DNA of 64,000 nt, taken from assembly GCA_910576815.1 (NCBI GenBank), contig CAJTKA010000018.1:7693-71692 (forward strand), in the 5' to 3' direction. The notes under the pieces were generated by a model, which saw only the letters and a program-made list of their open reading frames with translations, did no database searches and was not told where the DNA came from. The DNA is from an uncultured Lachnospiraceae bacterium. Its GTDB lineage: Bacteria; Bacillota; Clostridia; Lachnospirales; Lachnospiraceae. The translations under genes were made by a program, and so were the position numbers. This document shows positions 17,306 through 26,130 of the stretch, piece after piece. Positions within the stretch are counted from its first letter, which is position 1; the number at the start of each line of letters is the position of its first letter.

Positions 17306-17734
17306 ATGTCTTTAATGGGTGCGAAAGAAATCATGGAAATCATTCCTCACAGGCAGCCCTTTATGTTGATCGATACCATTGAGGAGCTGGAAGAAGGGAA
17401 ACGGGTAGTGGCTAAAAAATGTGTGTCCTATAATGAACCTTTTTTTGCAGGGCACTTTCCGCAGGAGCCGGTGATGCCGGGCGTACTGATCGTGGAGGCG
17501 CTTGCGCAGACGGGCGCGGTGGCGATTTTAAGCCAGCCTGAGTTTAAGGGAAAGACCGCTTACTTTGCGGGAATCAACAATGCGAAATTTAAGGGCAAGG
17601 TCGTGCCGGGCGATGTGCTTACACTGGAGACCGAGATTGTAAAGATCAAGGGACCGATCGGCATGGGACAGGCGAAGGCTTATGTGGACGGGAAACTGGT
17701 GACGCAGGCGGAACTGACTTTTGCAATCGGATAA
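17306..17734 (+). CDS. fabZ: 3-hydroxyacyl-ACP dehydratase
   Basis: A 142-residue hot-dog fold dehydratase. The catalytic His50 and Glu64 lie in GHFPQEPVMPGVLIVEALAQ, and the N-terminus has IPHRQPFMLID. It makes trans-2-enoyl-ACP, the FabK substrate. The ATG at 17306 is 12 bp after fabF with a TAGGAGG site. In many related operons fabZ is followed by acc genes; here a second FabK-like flavoprotein follows. Confidence 0.96.
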   Translation: MSLMGAKEIMEIIPHRQPFMLIDTIEELEEGKRVVAKKCVSYNEPFFAGHFPQEPVMPGVLIVEALAQTGAVAILSQPEFKGKTAYFAGINNAKFKGKVVPGDVLTLETEIVKIKGPIGMGQAKAYVDGKLVTQAELTFAIG

Positions 17735-17739
17735 TAGTA

Positions 17740-17782
17740 AAGTTGCTTCGCAACTTAACTATGCGAGGATCTGCGATCCTCG
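17740..17782 (+). other. Two short perfect hairpins between fabZ and the FabK-like gene
   Basis: AAGTTGC/GCAACTT (17740-17756, 3-nt loop) is followed 7 bases later by CGAGGATC/GATCCTCG (17764-17782, 3-nt loop). Neither has a T-run. They may slow RNA decay or be small dispersed repeats. Confidence 0.5.
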
Positions 17783-17804
17783 GAATAGAGAAAGAGAGAA
17801 ACGT

Positions 17805-18863
17805 ATGGTAGAAGTAAAGCCTCTGAAAATAGGGGATTTGACGGCGCGGGTGCCTGTCATTCAGGGCGGTATGGGCGTGGGCGTAAGCCTTTCCTCTCTG
17901 GCAGGTGCAGTGGCGGCGGAGGGCGGCATCGGCGTGCTCTCTACGGCGCAGATCGGTTACAGAGAGTCTGATTTTGACACAGACCCAATCGGCGCGAATC
18001 TGCGGGCCATCGGGACGGAGATCGGGAAGGCCAGGGAACTTGCAAAGGGCGGGATTCTTGGCGTTAATATCATGGTGGCGACCAGAAGGTATGAGGACTA
18101 TGTGAAGGCGGCAGTGGCGGCGGGGATCGACCTCATCATTTCCGGTGCGGGATTGCCGATGGATCTGCCGAAAATTGTGGGTGAGGCTAAGACGAAGCTT
18201 CTTCCCATTGTGTCGAGTGTAAAATCCGCGCAGGTCATTATGCGCTATTGGTGGAAGAAATACAACCGTCTGCCTGATGCCATAGTGATCGAAGGGCCTC
18301 TTGCGGGCGGACATCTGGGCTTTCATAAGGAGCAGCTTGACGATATCGAGGGGCTTCATTATGATGAAGAAGTCAGGGCCATCATCGCGCTGGTCAATGA
18401 AACGGCGGTGGAACATGGCGTAAAAATTCCCGTGATCATGGCGGGGGGTGTCTATGAGCGCGCCGATATGGAGCATTATTTGGAGCTGGGCGCGTCGGGT
18501 GTACAGATGGCGACCCGCTTTGTGACGACGTACGAATGCGATGCGGACGACGCTTACAAGCAGGCTTATATCAATGCGAAAAAAGATGATATCGTTATTG
18601 TGCAGAGTCCCGTGGGGATGCCGGGGCGCGCGATCCTCAATCCTTTTATGAAAAAGGCGAAGGAGGGGCAGATCCCGCATGAAAAATGCCATCTGTGCAT
18701 CAGCACGTGTAAGGGGGCGGATACGCCTTACTGTATTACGGACGCCCTCATCAACGCAGTGACAGGGAAAGTGGACGACGCCCTGCTCTTTTGCGGCGCG
18801 AACGCGTATCGGGCGACGAAGCTGGAGCATGTGAGGGATATATTGGACGACTTTAAACCTTAA
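17805..18863 (+). CDS. FMN-dependent nitronate monooxygenase / FabK-like oxidoreductase
   Basis: A 352-residue flavin TIM-barrel protein of the same superfamily as FabK, beginning PVIQGGMGVGVSLSSLAGAVA. It shows GPLAGGHLGFH and MAGGVYERADMEHYLELGASGVQMATRF. Near the C-terminus there is a cysteine-rich segment CHLCISTCKGADTPYC, absent from the FabK at 13098. The substrate is not fixed by sequence; the place between fabZ and fabH suggests a role in lipid metabolism, for example a second enoyl reductase. The ATG at 17805 follows GAGAAAGAGAG; codons upstream in frame overlap the fabZ end and the two hairpins. Confidence 0.8.
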   Translation: MVEVKPLKIGDLTARVPVIQGGMGVGVSLSSLAGAVAAEGGIGVLSTAQIGYRESDFDTDPIGANLRAIGTEIGKARELAKGGILGVNIMVATRRYEDYVKAAVAAGIDLIISGAGLPMDLPKIVGEAKTKLLPIVSSVKSAQVIMRYWWKKYNRLPDAIVIEGPLAGGHLGFHKEQLDDIEGLHYDEEVRAIIALVNETAVEHGVKIPVIMAGGVYERADMEHYLELGASGVQMATRFVTTYECDADDAYKQAYINAKKDDIVIVQSPVGMPGRAILNPFMKKAKEGQIPHEKCHLCISTCKGADTPYCITDALINAVTGKVDDALLFCGANAYRATKLEHVRDILDDFKP

Positions 18864-18886
18864 AACCTTGAGGGGGTTTCATTGAT

Positions 18887-19855
18887 ATGATGAAGACAAG
18901 AATCATAGGAACGGGAAGCTGCCTTCCCGAAACGGTGGTGTCAAACGACGATCTGGCGAAGATCATGGATACTTCCGACGAGTGGATCAGCAGCAGGACG
19001 GGAATCAAAAAACGCCATCTGGCGAAGGAGGAGACCACGGCAAGCATGTCCGTGGAGGCGGCGAGACGGGCGCTTGAGAATGCAGGCGTAACTGCGGAGG
19101 AGCTTGATCTGATCATTTTGGGGACTGTGTCAGCTGACTACGTAACGCCTGCCTGCGCCTGTGAGGTACAGGCGGCGCTGGGGGCGAAGAATGCGGTGGC
19201 TTTCGACGTCAATGCAGCCTGCTCCGGCTTTATGTTTGCGTTTAATATTGCCAATGCCTATATTCAGGCAGGGCTATATCGGACGGCGCTGATTTTAGGA
19301 GCGGAGACACTATCTAAGATTGTAGACTGGAGCGACAGGAGCACCTGTGTGCTGTTTGGAGACGGCGCGGGAGCGGCTGTCGTGCGGGGTGATGAGAAGT
19401 ATGGCATGCTGGCCTTTGATCAGGGTAGCGACGGCACCAAGGGCGATGTGCTTGCCTGTCTTGGTCGTACAAACAATAATCCCCTGATCGCGAACGATCA
19501 GGAGACGGCTTATGTTCATATGGATGGGCAGGAAGTATATAAGTTTGCCGTGACCACGGTGCCTGCCTCTCTGCAAAAGACCATTGAGGCGGCAGGATTT
19601 ACGCCGGAAGAGATTGATTATTACGCGCTGCATCAGGCAAACATCCGCATCATTCAGTCGGTGTCGAAACGGCTCCATATTTCCGAGGATAAGTTTCCCA
19701 TCAGTCTGGACCACTGTGGAAACATTTCAGCGGCAAGCGTGCCGATCCTTTTGGATGAGATGAACCGAAAGGGATTGTTAAAGCCTGGCACAAAAATCGC
19801 CATGAGCGGTTTCGGGGGCGGGCTGACCTGGGCATCTGCGGTGTTACAATGGTAG
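18887..19855 (+). CDS. fabH: 3-oxoacyl-ACP synthase III
   Basis: A 322-residue initiating condensing enzyme joining acyl-CoA with malonyl-ACP. The catalytic residues are Cys112 (NAACSGFMFA), His249 (ALHQANIR) and Asn279 (HCGNISAAS). The start is ATG ATG at 18887, after a GAGGGGG site. It ends the fab cluster, whereas in many Firmicutes fabH opens it. A structured repeat with a terminator hairpin begins right at its stop codon. Confidence 0.96.
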   Translation: MMKTRIIGTGSCLPETVVSNDDLAKIMDTSDEWISSRTGIKKRHLAKEETTASMSVEAARRALENAGVTAEELDLIILGTVSADYVTPACACEVQAALGAKNAVAFDVNAACSGFMFAFNIANAYIQAGLYRTALILGAETLSKIVDWSDRSTCVLFGDGAGAAVVRGDEKYGMLAFDQGSDGTKGDVLACLGRTNNNPLIANDQETAYVHMDGQEVYKFAVTTVPASLQKTIEAAGFTPEEIDYYALHQANIRIIQSVSKRLHISEDKFPISLDHCGNISAASVPILLDEMNRKGLLKPGTKIAMSGFGGGLTWASAVLQW

Positions 19856-19856
19856 A

Positions 19857-19950
19857 GTGAAAAGAACTTCTAGCCACTTGCAGCAGAGGCTGCTTCGTGG
19901 AGAAGTTCTATGTTTCACTCAGGAGAATGCTTGAAATACAGCATTCTCCG
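19857..19950 (+). repeat. Structured repeat, copy 1, with terminator-like end
   Basis: Nested arms: GTGAAA/TTTCAC (19857-19862, 19913-19918), AGAACTTCT/AGAAGTTCT (19863-19871, 19901-19909), CCAC/GTGG, and GCAGC/GCTGC (19880-19893). A second hairpin follows: GGAGAATGC/GCATTCTCC (19922-19930, 19941-19949). The 3' cassette (TTTCACTCAGGAGAATGC and onward) recurs at 35268-35305. It lies between convergent genes and probably ends fabH transcription. Confidence 0.7.
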
Positions 19951-19954
19951 CATT

Positions 19955-21397
19955 TTACCCAACTTTTAGTTTCTGAGCCAAGGAGGAAATCTCCTCTAGG
20001 ATCTCCTTACAACAGTTCATGTTCTCCACGGATTTTTCGGAGGTGCGCAGTCCTTCGGTGGAGGATGCAGCTACTTCTTCACTGGTTGCGGAGAGGTGGC
20101 TGATATTTTCGGAAATGGTATCGGTGGAGGCGAGAATGGTATTGACGCTTGCCTCCGTATTTTTTACCTTGGAGGAGAGGGAAGTCATCTCCTGATAGAT
20201 ATCATCAAAACGCGTGCGCATACTTTCAATCATGCCGTTTTGCGTATGTACGGAGGCAGCGGAAGCCTCGATGCTCTCGTTGGCTGACTGTGCGTCCGTG
20301 TTCAGATCGTGGATGATGGCGGTGATATTGTTGGAGGCTTCCTTGGTCTGTTCGGAGAGCTGCCTGATTTCCTCCGCAACCACGGCAAATCCTTTTCCTG
20401 CCTCGCCTGCTCGGGCAGCCTCAATGGAGGCATTCAGCGCCAGTAGATTTGTTTTTCCTGCGATGCTTAAAATGGTGCCGATAAATTCCTGCACATTGCT
20501 GATTTGGTCGGTTAATTTTGAGATGACCTGCACGGTGGTGTCGCTGGCGGAGGCCACGTTCTCAGCCTGTTCTTTTAATTTCATGATCTCATCGGAGCCT
20601 TCCGTGATGGTTTGCATGGTTCTGTCTGAGGCCTCCAGCATGGAACGGATCTCCCCTTCCGCGGTGTCTGAGGAAGCATGGATTTCCACGCACATGGAAG
20701 CCTGTTCCTGAATGGATTCGGCAGTCATTTCCGTGCTCTCGGCAATATTTTCCATTGCAAAATTACAGGTTTCGATACATTCTTTTAATTCGGCAACCAT
20801 ATTCATGGCTTCTGTAAAATGGGCGGTAATATCATCCGCGACCTGCGTCATGGTCTGGTTGGTAAGTTCTTGCGCTTTTGCGGCTTCCAAAATGGAAGAC
20901 ATATTTTCTTCATTAAATCGAATCATCAGGCGGGTGGCTGTGATACAGGAAGCGGCCACCAAGATCAGGGAAAACATTTCTACGATGGAGGAGGTGAGGT
21001 CGCTTTTATGGATGATGATTCGCAGCAGATTTGCAATAATAGCCACACTGTTGCCATAGATGGTAAGTTTTACATTTAAAAAGGCCATGGAAGCAATGAT
21101 CAGGGCAAAGACGTAGGCATACACGCCGTTCGAATTGTTTAACAGGACGATAACCACATAGGCGAGCGCACAGGAGCCCATAAGAATGATCGTGCAGGCC
21201 TTGATTTCTCTATCTTTCAGGAAAGCGGCAATGCTGATAATGACAGCAATGATTGTAAAGATGAGCTGCACCCAGACTCTCCAGGTGGCTTGTCCGGCCA
21301 GCATTGACAATAGAAATGTAATCAGAAAATAGCCGAGTATGATCATGATAACTGGAAAAATTCTGGTGTTTGCTGCTCTGTACTGCTCTCTGGTCAT
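19955..21397 (-). CDS. Methyl-accepting chemotaxis protein
   Basis: A 480-residue membrane receptor. The N-terminal part has about five or six hydrophobic segments (about residues 11-170) with almost no external domain, so it may sense membrane or internal signals. A long coiled-coil methylation helix bundle follows, with the signalling hairpin at IAGKTNLLALNASIEAARAGEAGKGFAVVAEEIRQLSEQT, which binds CheA/CheW. There is no HAMP domain that I recognise. The start is ATG 21397 with GAGGGG upstream. It stands alone; the nearest genes are unrelated. Confidence 0.9.
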   Translation of the reverse strand: MTREQYRAANTRIFPVIMIILGYFLITFLLSMLAGQATWRVWVQLIFTIIAVIISIAAFLKDREIKACTIILMGSCALAYVVIVLLNNSNGVYAYVFALIIASMAFLNVKLTIYGNSVAIIANLLRIIIHKSDLTSSIVEMFSLILVAASCITATRLMIRFNEENMSSILEAAKAQELTNQTMTQVADDITAHFTEAMNMVAELKECIETCNFAMENIAESTEMTAESIQEQASMCVEIHASSDTAEGEIRSMLEASDRTMQTITEGSDEIMKLKEQAENVASASDTTVQVISKLTDQISNVQEFIGTILSIAGKTNLLALNASIEAARAGEAGKGFAVVAEEIRQLSEQTKEASNNITAIIHDLNTDAQSANESIEASAASVHTQNGMIESMRTRFDDIYQEMTSLSSKVKNTEASVNTILASTDTISENISHLSATSEEVAASSTEGLRTSEKSVENMNCCKEILEEISSLAQKLKVG

Positions 21398-21422
21398 AGT
21401 AGTTACCCCCTCACATAAAAAT

Positions 21423-21476
21423 AAACGCAAACAATATGTCTGCGTTTATTATAACACTATACGTATTATTGCACAA
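21423..21476 (-). promoter_or_regulatory. Promoter of the chemotaxis receptor with an inverted repeat
   Basis: Minus strand: -35 TTGTGC (21471-21476), 17-bp spacer, -10 TATAAT (21448-21453). AAACGCA (21423-21429) and TGCGTTT (21441-21447) form an inverted repeat across the expected start site, with a poly-U stretch after it in the transcript direction; it could be an operator. Confidence 0.6.
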
Positions 21477-21523
21477 TCAACTATAAAAAGTGTATTAAAT
21501 TTTGTACAATACTACCAAAACAT

Positions 21524-24043
21524 TTAGTCTTGATTTCGAATGCGTTCGATCAGACTCTCCTTTTTCATTTTTTTGCTGATCAGGAGAGTAATCAAAAGCT
21601 GTCCAATCAGCAGCACCAGCGCAAGGCCGATGGATTCCCACAGGGGATAGTGGTAGCGGCTGATGCTCATAAAATGCTCTTGTTTTGCCCATTTGTAAAA
21701 AAGATAGCCAAAGAAATTTCCAAGCGTCAGGCTGATCAGAAGGGTGCCGGCGGTAAAGACAAGTCCTTCCCCGGAAAGCATACGCACAAGTTGTCTGTCG
21801 GAAAGCCCCAGTGCCTGCAGGATACCCAGTTCTTTCTTTCTGGTGACTATGCTGGTGATCATCGTATTGATCAGGCTGATAAAGCCGATCACGGCAATCA
21901 GCGAAAGCAGGAGGTAGACAGGGTTCCTTGTCAGATCGACGCCAGAGTGCCCGATCTTCAATTCCACATCCATGGCATACATGGTAAAATGCTCATTTTC
22001 AGATACGATTTTTAGCAAAGCTTCTTTGACGCTGTCATAGTGTTCGTCGTCCGCATACAGATAAATATTCGTGGTAGGATCGCAGGTCAGTCCCAGATTA
22101 TTCCATGAGTCTTGCGTCATAATAAGAAAAGAAAAATTGCTGTCCGGCTGCGTCAGGGCGGTGAGCGTGGTCGTAAAAGGAATTTCCCGGCTGCCGTCGA
22201 GGAGTTTCATGGAAAAGCTGTCGCCAATGGAAAGACCGTACTGCTTAAAAGAATATACATGGGTGCAGATGATCTCATTGTTTGCGGTCATGCGGTCATA
22301 ATCGATACTGCCCTGTTCCAGATAAGTGCTTAATTCTGCCACATCCTCTCTGGTAAAATAGGAAAGCGGCTGGCGGTTGTCGTATTCCTCATACATGGCG
22401 GAAGGCACATCCGTGGAGGAGAGGATGATACCGGGTTCGCGTTCTACTTTCTCCACTCCTTCTATAGAGAGTAACTGCGAAAGGAAGGCGTCACTGAAAT
22501 AATTTTGCTGTACCAGATTTTCCAAATTGTTTTCGGGATATTCATTATCATAATAATGTGCATATTTCAGAGAAATACGGAAATCTCCCTTAGGAATATT
22601 TCTTCTGGCAATATCCTCCGCGCTGACACTGCTTAAGACAGCGGAGACGCAGATAAAAAGTACGCAGCTTAAGCCCATGGTGAGGATGGTGACGGTGGTA
22701 CGTTTTTTATTGCGCGTCAGGTTAGCAAAAGTTAAAGTGGAGACTTTTACCGTATGATGTCCCACACGGCTTTTTTTATCCGTTGTATTTTCCTGATAGC
22801 GAATGGCTTCCACAGGGGAAACCTTTTTTGCCATGCGAATGGGTTTTCGCAAAGACAAAGCTACTGTAGCCAAGGAAGCTGCCGCTGCCGTAAGCAGTAC
22901 GGGCAGAGAGAACATATGAATCTGCCCGATGACCGCCTCCGCTGCGTCGCGGGAATAGGAATTGATGGCGGAGCCGCTCTGATATGCCCACAAAACAAGC
23001 GGAAAACAGAGGTAGGGCAGAAGGAAGCCGATCAAAAGTCCTACCGGGACGGCAATGGCGGATACGATGGCACCCTGCCAATATAACATACCGGCAAGTT
23101 GACGTCTGGAAGCGCCCAGCGCCTTCAGTTTTCCAATCTCCTGTACATCCGTGATCACGCCCACATAATAGATACTGTAAATTACCAGAGAGGAAAAGAG
23201 GATCACGACCAGGCAGATCACGGTGATGATAGCGATGACTTCTGTGCCCGGATCGGTCACGGTGGAAAGATATGCTTTATTAAGTTTGACGTACATCTCA
23301 TCCAGTCCGATATCCGCAGCGACAGAAAGGATGCGATCTTCCATTTCATCGAAGGACAGTTCATCTTCTCCGTAAACACGCAGGGTGGCACTGGGTTTTG
23401 ACTGATAGAGTCCGGAATCCGCATATTTTTGCAGAACGGCTTTTGAAACATAGGCGTTCCACATCAGGCGGCTGTCGTCTATGCCCTCGTCGATTTCTAC
23501 ATCGGGCAGCAGGCCGCTGACGGTAAATTCATCGGTCAGAATTTCCCCTTTGCCGTTTACGCGGAAGGAGAGCGTCATTTTGCTGCCGAGGACAGGCTCT
23601 ACCCCCATGCGGCGGAAAAAGATGGGGGAGGAGCAGATTTCATCTTCCGCTTCGGGATAATGCCCTTTTTCAAGCGTCAGCCCGTGCGTGCTATTGTCTG
23701 CGGTTTCCGCCCTGTCATCCCGCAGGATGTCTGTGTAAGTGAGAACGCCGTTCATTTTTCCGTTGATAATATCCGCAAAAGTCTCCGAAGTGTCGAGCGC
23801 TTCCACCCGAATGTGAGAGGACAAAATCTCCACCTGTTCGGGCGTAAGCTCGTTAAAAGATGTGTGATAATCAGACAAGGAATAAATCTGCCTGTTCATG
23901 TCAAGTATGGCGACGCCGGTAGTGCCGATAGCCGTCAGTAGTATGGTGGTGAGCAGGATGGCAATGCCTGTGAGCAGTGTGCGGCTTTTGTTGTAGCGAA
24001 GGCGCTGCAGGGCCAGATTGAAAACCGTGTCAGTTTTCTGCAT
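21524..24043 (-). CDS. ABC transporter permease, FtsX/MacB-type (two FtsX domains)
   Basis: An 839-residue permease with ten or so predicted helices: one near the N-terminus (TGIAILLTTILLTAIGTTG), a large external domain, three helices around 250-390, a further helix around 445 followed by another external domain, and three at the C-terminus (LLSLIAVIGFISLINTMITS and after). The segments KLKALGASRRQLAGMLYWQGA and ILQALGLSDRQLVRMLSGEG are the two FtsX-domain signatures. Such permeases work in antimicrobial-peptide resistance or lipoprotein/peptide export. ATG 24043 has AGGAGG; it overlaps the ATPase gene by 14 bases. Confidence 0.9.
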   Translation of the reverse strand: MQKTDTVFNLALQRLRYNKSRTLLTGIAILLTTILLTAIGTTGVAILDMNRQIYSLSDYHTSFNELTPEQVEILSSHIRVEALDTSETFADIINGKMNGVLTYTDILRDDRAETADNSTHGLTLEKGHYPEAEDEICSSPIFFRRMGVEPVLGSKMTLSFRVNGKGEILTDEFTVSGLLPDVEIDEGIDDSRLMWNAYVSKAVLQKYADSGLYQSKPSATLRVYGEDELSFDEMEDRILSVAADIGLDEMYVKLNKAYLSTVTDPGTEVIAIITVICLVVILFSSLVIYSIYYVGVITDVQEIGKLKALGASRRQLAGMLYWQGAIVSAIAVPVGLLIGFLLPYLCFPLVLWAYQSGSAINSYSRDAAEAVIGQIHMFSLPVLLTAAAASLATVALSLRKPIRMAKKVSPVEAIRYQENTTDKKSRVGHHTVKVSTLTFANLTRNKKRTTVTILTMGLSCVLFICVSAVLSSVSAEDIARRNIPKGDFRISLKYAHYYDNEYPENNLENLVQQNYFSDAFLSQLLSIEGVEKVEREPGIILSSTDVPSAMYEEYDNRQPLSYFTREDVAELSTYLEQGSIDYDRMTANNEIICTHVYSFKQYGLSIGDSFSMKLLDGSREIPFTTTLTALTQPDSNFSFLIMTQDSWNNLGLTCDPTTNIYLYADDEHYDSVKEALLKIVSENEHFTMYAMDVELKIGHSGVDLTRNPVYLLLSLIAVIGFISLINTMITSIVTRKKELGILQALGLSDRQLVRMLSGEGLVFTAGTLLISLTLGNFFGYLFYKWAKQEHFMSISRYHYPLWESIGLALVLLIGQLLITLLISKKMKKESLIERIRNQD

Positions 24044-24764
24044 GAGCTGCCACCTCCTCTTCATTTTCTATCATAAGCTTTCCGTCGGAAATAATGCGCC
24101 CGTCTGCCAGCATGATCGTGCGGTCGGCCATCTGCGCGACCTCCTCGTTGTGGGTGATAACAACCAATGTCTGGCCGTATTTTTTGGCGGATGTTTTTAA
24201 GAGGGCCATTACTTCGTCTCCGGTCTTGGTATCCAGGTTACCCGTGGGCTCATCCGCCAGAATCAGGGAGGGCTTGGCAGCAATGGCTCTTGCGATGGCG
24301 CAGCGCTGCTGCTGGCCGCCGGAGAGCGTGTTAGGAAGGCTGCGTTTCTTTTCCGTGAGGCCAAGCGTCGCAATGATATCATTGATAAAAGCTTCATCCA
24401 GAGGTTTGCCGTCCAGCCCCAGCGGAAGGACGATATTTTCCCATACATTCAAGGCGGGAATCAGATTGTATGCCTGAAAGATAAAGCCAATTTTGCGGCG
24501 GCGGATCTTGGAGAGCGCGTCCGCTTTCAGGCTGGCAATGTTTTCCCCGTCGAGAAAGACATTGCCTGAGGTGGGGTTGTCCAGTGCGCCCAGCATATGG
24601 AGCAGGGTGGACTTGCCGCTGCCGGACTTGCCGATGATGGAGACAAACTCTCCCTGTTTGATCTGCAAATTGATGTGATCCGTGGCCTTAACGAGACTGT
24701 CGCCGGAGCCGTAATACTTGCAGAGATTTTCTGTTTTCAAAATGATGTTTGCCTGGTTATTCAT
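24030..24764 (-). CDS. ABC transporter ATP-binding protein (MacB/LolD type)
   Basis: A 244-residue ATPase with Walker A GKSGSGKST, Q-loop FIFQAYNLIPALNVWENI, signature LSGGQQQR, Walker B LILADEPTGNLD and H-loop ITHNEE, all of the MacB/LolD/BceA group. It energises the permease encoded directly downstream. The upstream region carries a tandem direct repeat typical of OmpR-family regulator binding, which suggests control by the response regulator at 27428 although another gene now lies between them. Confidence 0.93.
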   Translation of the reverse strand: MNNQANIILKTENLCKYYGSGDSLVKATDHINLQIKQGEFVSIIGKSGSGKSTLLHMLGALDNPTSGNVFLDGENIASLKADALSKIRRRKIGFIFQAYNLIPALNVWENIVLPLGLDGKPLDEAFINDIIATLGLTEKKRSLPNTLSGGQQQRCAIARAIAAKPSLILADEPTGNLDTKTGDEVMALLKTSAKKYGQTLVVITHNEEVAQMADRTIMLADGRIISDGKLMIENEEEVAAHAEN

Positions 24765-24813
24765 TTTATCCTGCCTTTCGTGTGAGTTTTTACGGATATC
24801 TCTTTGTAAATAC

Positions 24814-24847
24814 AGTATACTGTGCTTTTCTTACAAGAAACTTACAA
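24814..24847 (-). promoter_or_regulatory. Promoter with response-regulator-type direct repeat
   Basis: Minus strand: -10 TATACT (24814-24819) and, in place of a good -35, two copies of TTGTAAG with an 11-bp period (24841-24847 and 24830-24836; plus strand CTTACAA-gaaa-CTTACAA). One-turn direct repeats over -35 are what OmpR/PhoB-family activators bind. It drives the ATPase/permease pair. Confidence 0.55.
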
Positions 24848-25152
24848 AAAAATAATTGTAGGATGAAAATAGAGTCTATACCATAAAATTGCATAATACC
24901 ATATCTTGTGTTTTGTCTATCATAATGTAAACGCTTGTCATATATCTTGTTATGCCACATTTGATTATCGGAATAACGATTACTATTTTTCTCCATGTTA
25001 AGATTTGATTGTAGGTTGTGTACGGTCTTTATTTATGCTATATCTGGTTTAACGGAGCTTTTAGGAATGGTTCCGTTACATCACATATCATTCGAAATTC
25101 TTCCGTTTCATCGGATTCCGATCAATTGTCAAATCGAAAGGCAGGCACATCT
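24848..25152. other. Intergenic stretch before Rpn gene
   Basis: AT-rich region between the divergent ATPase and Rpn-family genes. I see no gene, strong promoter or hairpin in it. The reading frame of the Rpn gene is open back to 25018, but without a start site. Confidence 0.4.
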
Positions 25153-26130
25153 ATGAAAACAAACGATTACAGTCAAAATGTCACTCACACGGAACAGCCG
25201 TGTACAATGCCGTTTGCGCATTCGGATTTTGAAAAAGCCACGGGCAGGATCCCTTACAACATGACCAACGACTATATGTTCCGCGCCGTCTTTCAGTCAA
25301 GTAATAAAGCCCTGCGCGGCCTGATCTGCTCCCTGCTTCACCTTGCAGATTCGGAAGTGACCTCCGTGGAGATCACCAACCCGATCCTTTTGGGGGACAG
25401 TATCGATGACAAGGAATTCCGCCTGGATATCCAGCTGCTCCTGAATGACCGTACACGGATAAATCTTGAGATGCAGATCGCCAACCGCCTCAACTGGCCA
25501 AACCGCTCCGTCATGTACCTGTGCCGATCCTACGACCAACTCAACAGAGGGCAGGATTACAAAGACGCAAGGCCCGCCATCCATATCGGCCTCCTGGATT
25601 ATACCCTGTTTGAGGATCATCCCGAGTTCTACGCGGCTTACAAACTGATCAATATCAAAAACCATCGGGTCTACAACGATGACCTGACCCTGTATGTGGC
25701 GGATCTGACACGCATCGATCTGGCCACCGAAGAAGACAGACACTACCACATCGACAGCTGGGCGAGACTGATGAAAGCATCCACATGGGAGGAACTGAGA
25801 ATGACGGCATCCGAAGACGAAGCTTTATACGAGACAGCGAAGGCATTATATTATACGTGCTCCGATGAGGAGATCCGTATACGCTGTCTGGAACGTGAGG
25901 AGTACTATCAGGACCTGCGCAATTATGAGAGGGCGATCGAACAGGAACGCTCAGACCGCGAACAGGAACGCCTGGGGCACGAGCAGGATCTGCGCAACTA
26001 TGAGAAAGCGATTGAGCAGGAACGCCTGGAGCATGAGCAGATAATCGCACAGAAGGACAGGGCTTATCAGGATGTATTGGCGGAAAACGAGATGCTTCGT
26101 GCGGAACTCGAGCGGTTAAAGAATACCTAA
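25153..26130 (+). CDS. Rpn-family PD-(D/E)XK nuclease/transposase-like protein, copy 1
   Basis: A 325-residue protein of the Rpn / PD-(D/E)XK transposase family (PDDEXK_2), related to recombination-promoting nucleases. The N-terminal part has TNDYMFRAVFQ; the nuclease core shows EFRLDIQLLL followed by NLEMQIAN, the D...ExQ active-site pattern. After about residue 235 there is a charged coiled coil built of near-repeats (LRNYERAIEQER, LRNYEKAIEQER). I start it at ATG 25153 (AAAGGCAGG upstream). It lies between the two-component system and its presumed ABC genes and overlaps the kinase 3' end by 4 bp. A paralogue is at 32279. Confidence 0.85.
   Translation: MKTNDYSQNVTHTEQPCTMPFAHSDFEKATGRIPYNMTNDYMFRAVFQSSNKALRGLICSLLHLADSEVTSVEITNPILLGDSIDDKEFRLDIQLLLNDRTRINLEMQIANRLNWPNRSVMYLCRSYDQLNRGQDYKDARPAIHIGLLDYTLFEDHPEFYAAYKLINIKNHRVYNDDLTLYVADLTRIDLATEEDRHYHIDSWARLMKASTWEELRMTASEDEALYETAKALYYTCSDEEIRIRCLEREEYYQDLRNYERAIEQERSDREQERLGHEQDLRNYEKAIEQERLEHEQIIAQKDRAYQDVLAENEMLRAELERLKNT

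Noticed and set aside
17646..18830. 394-codon minus-strand open frame opposite the FabK-like gene
   Set aside because: Composition typical of antisense shadow; no motif and no ribosome site, while the plus strand encodes an obvious flavoprotein.
24765..26130. Rpn gene as a complete insertion sequence with inverted ends
   Set aside because: I found no terminal inverted repeats or target duplications on either side, so only the gene is claimed.
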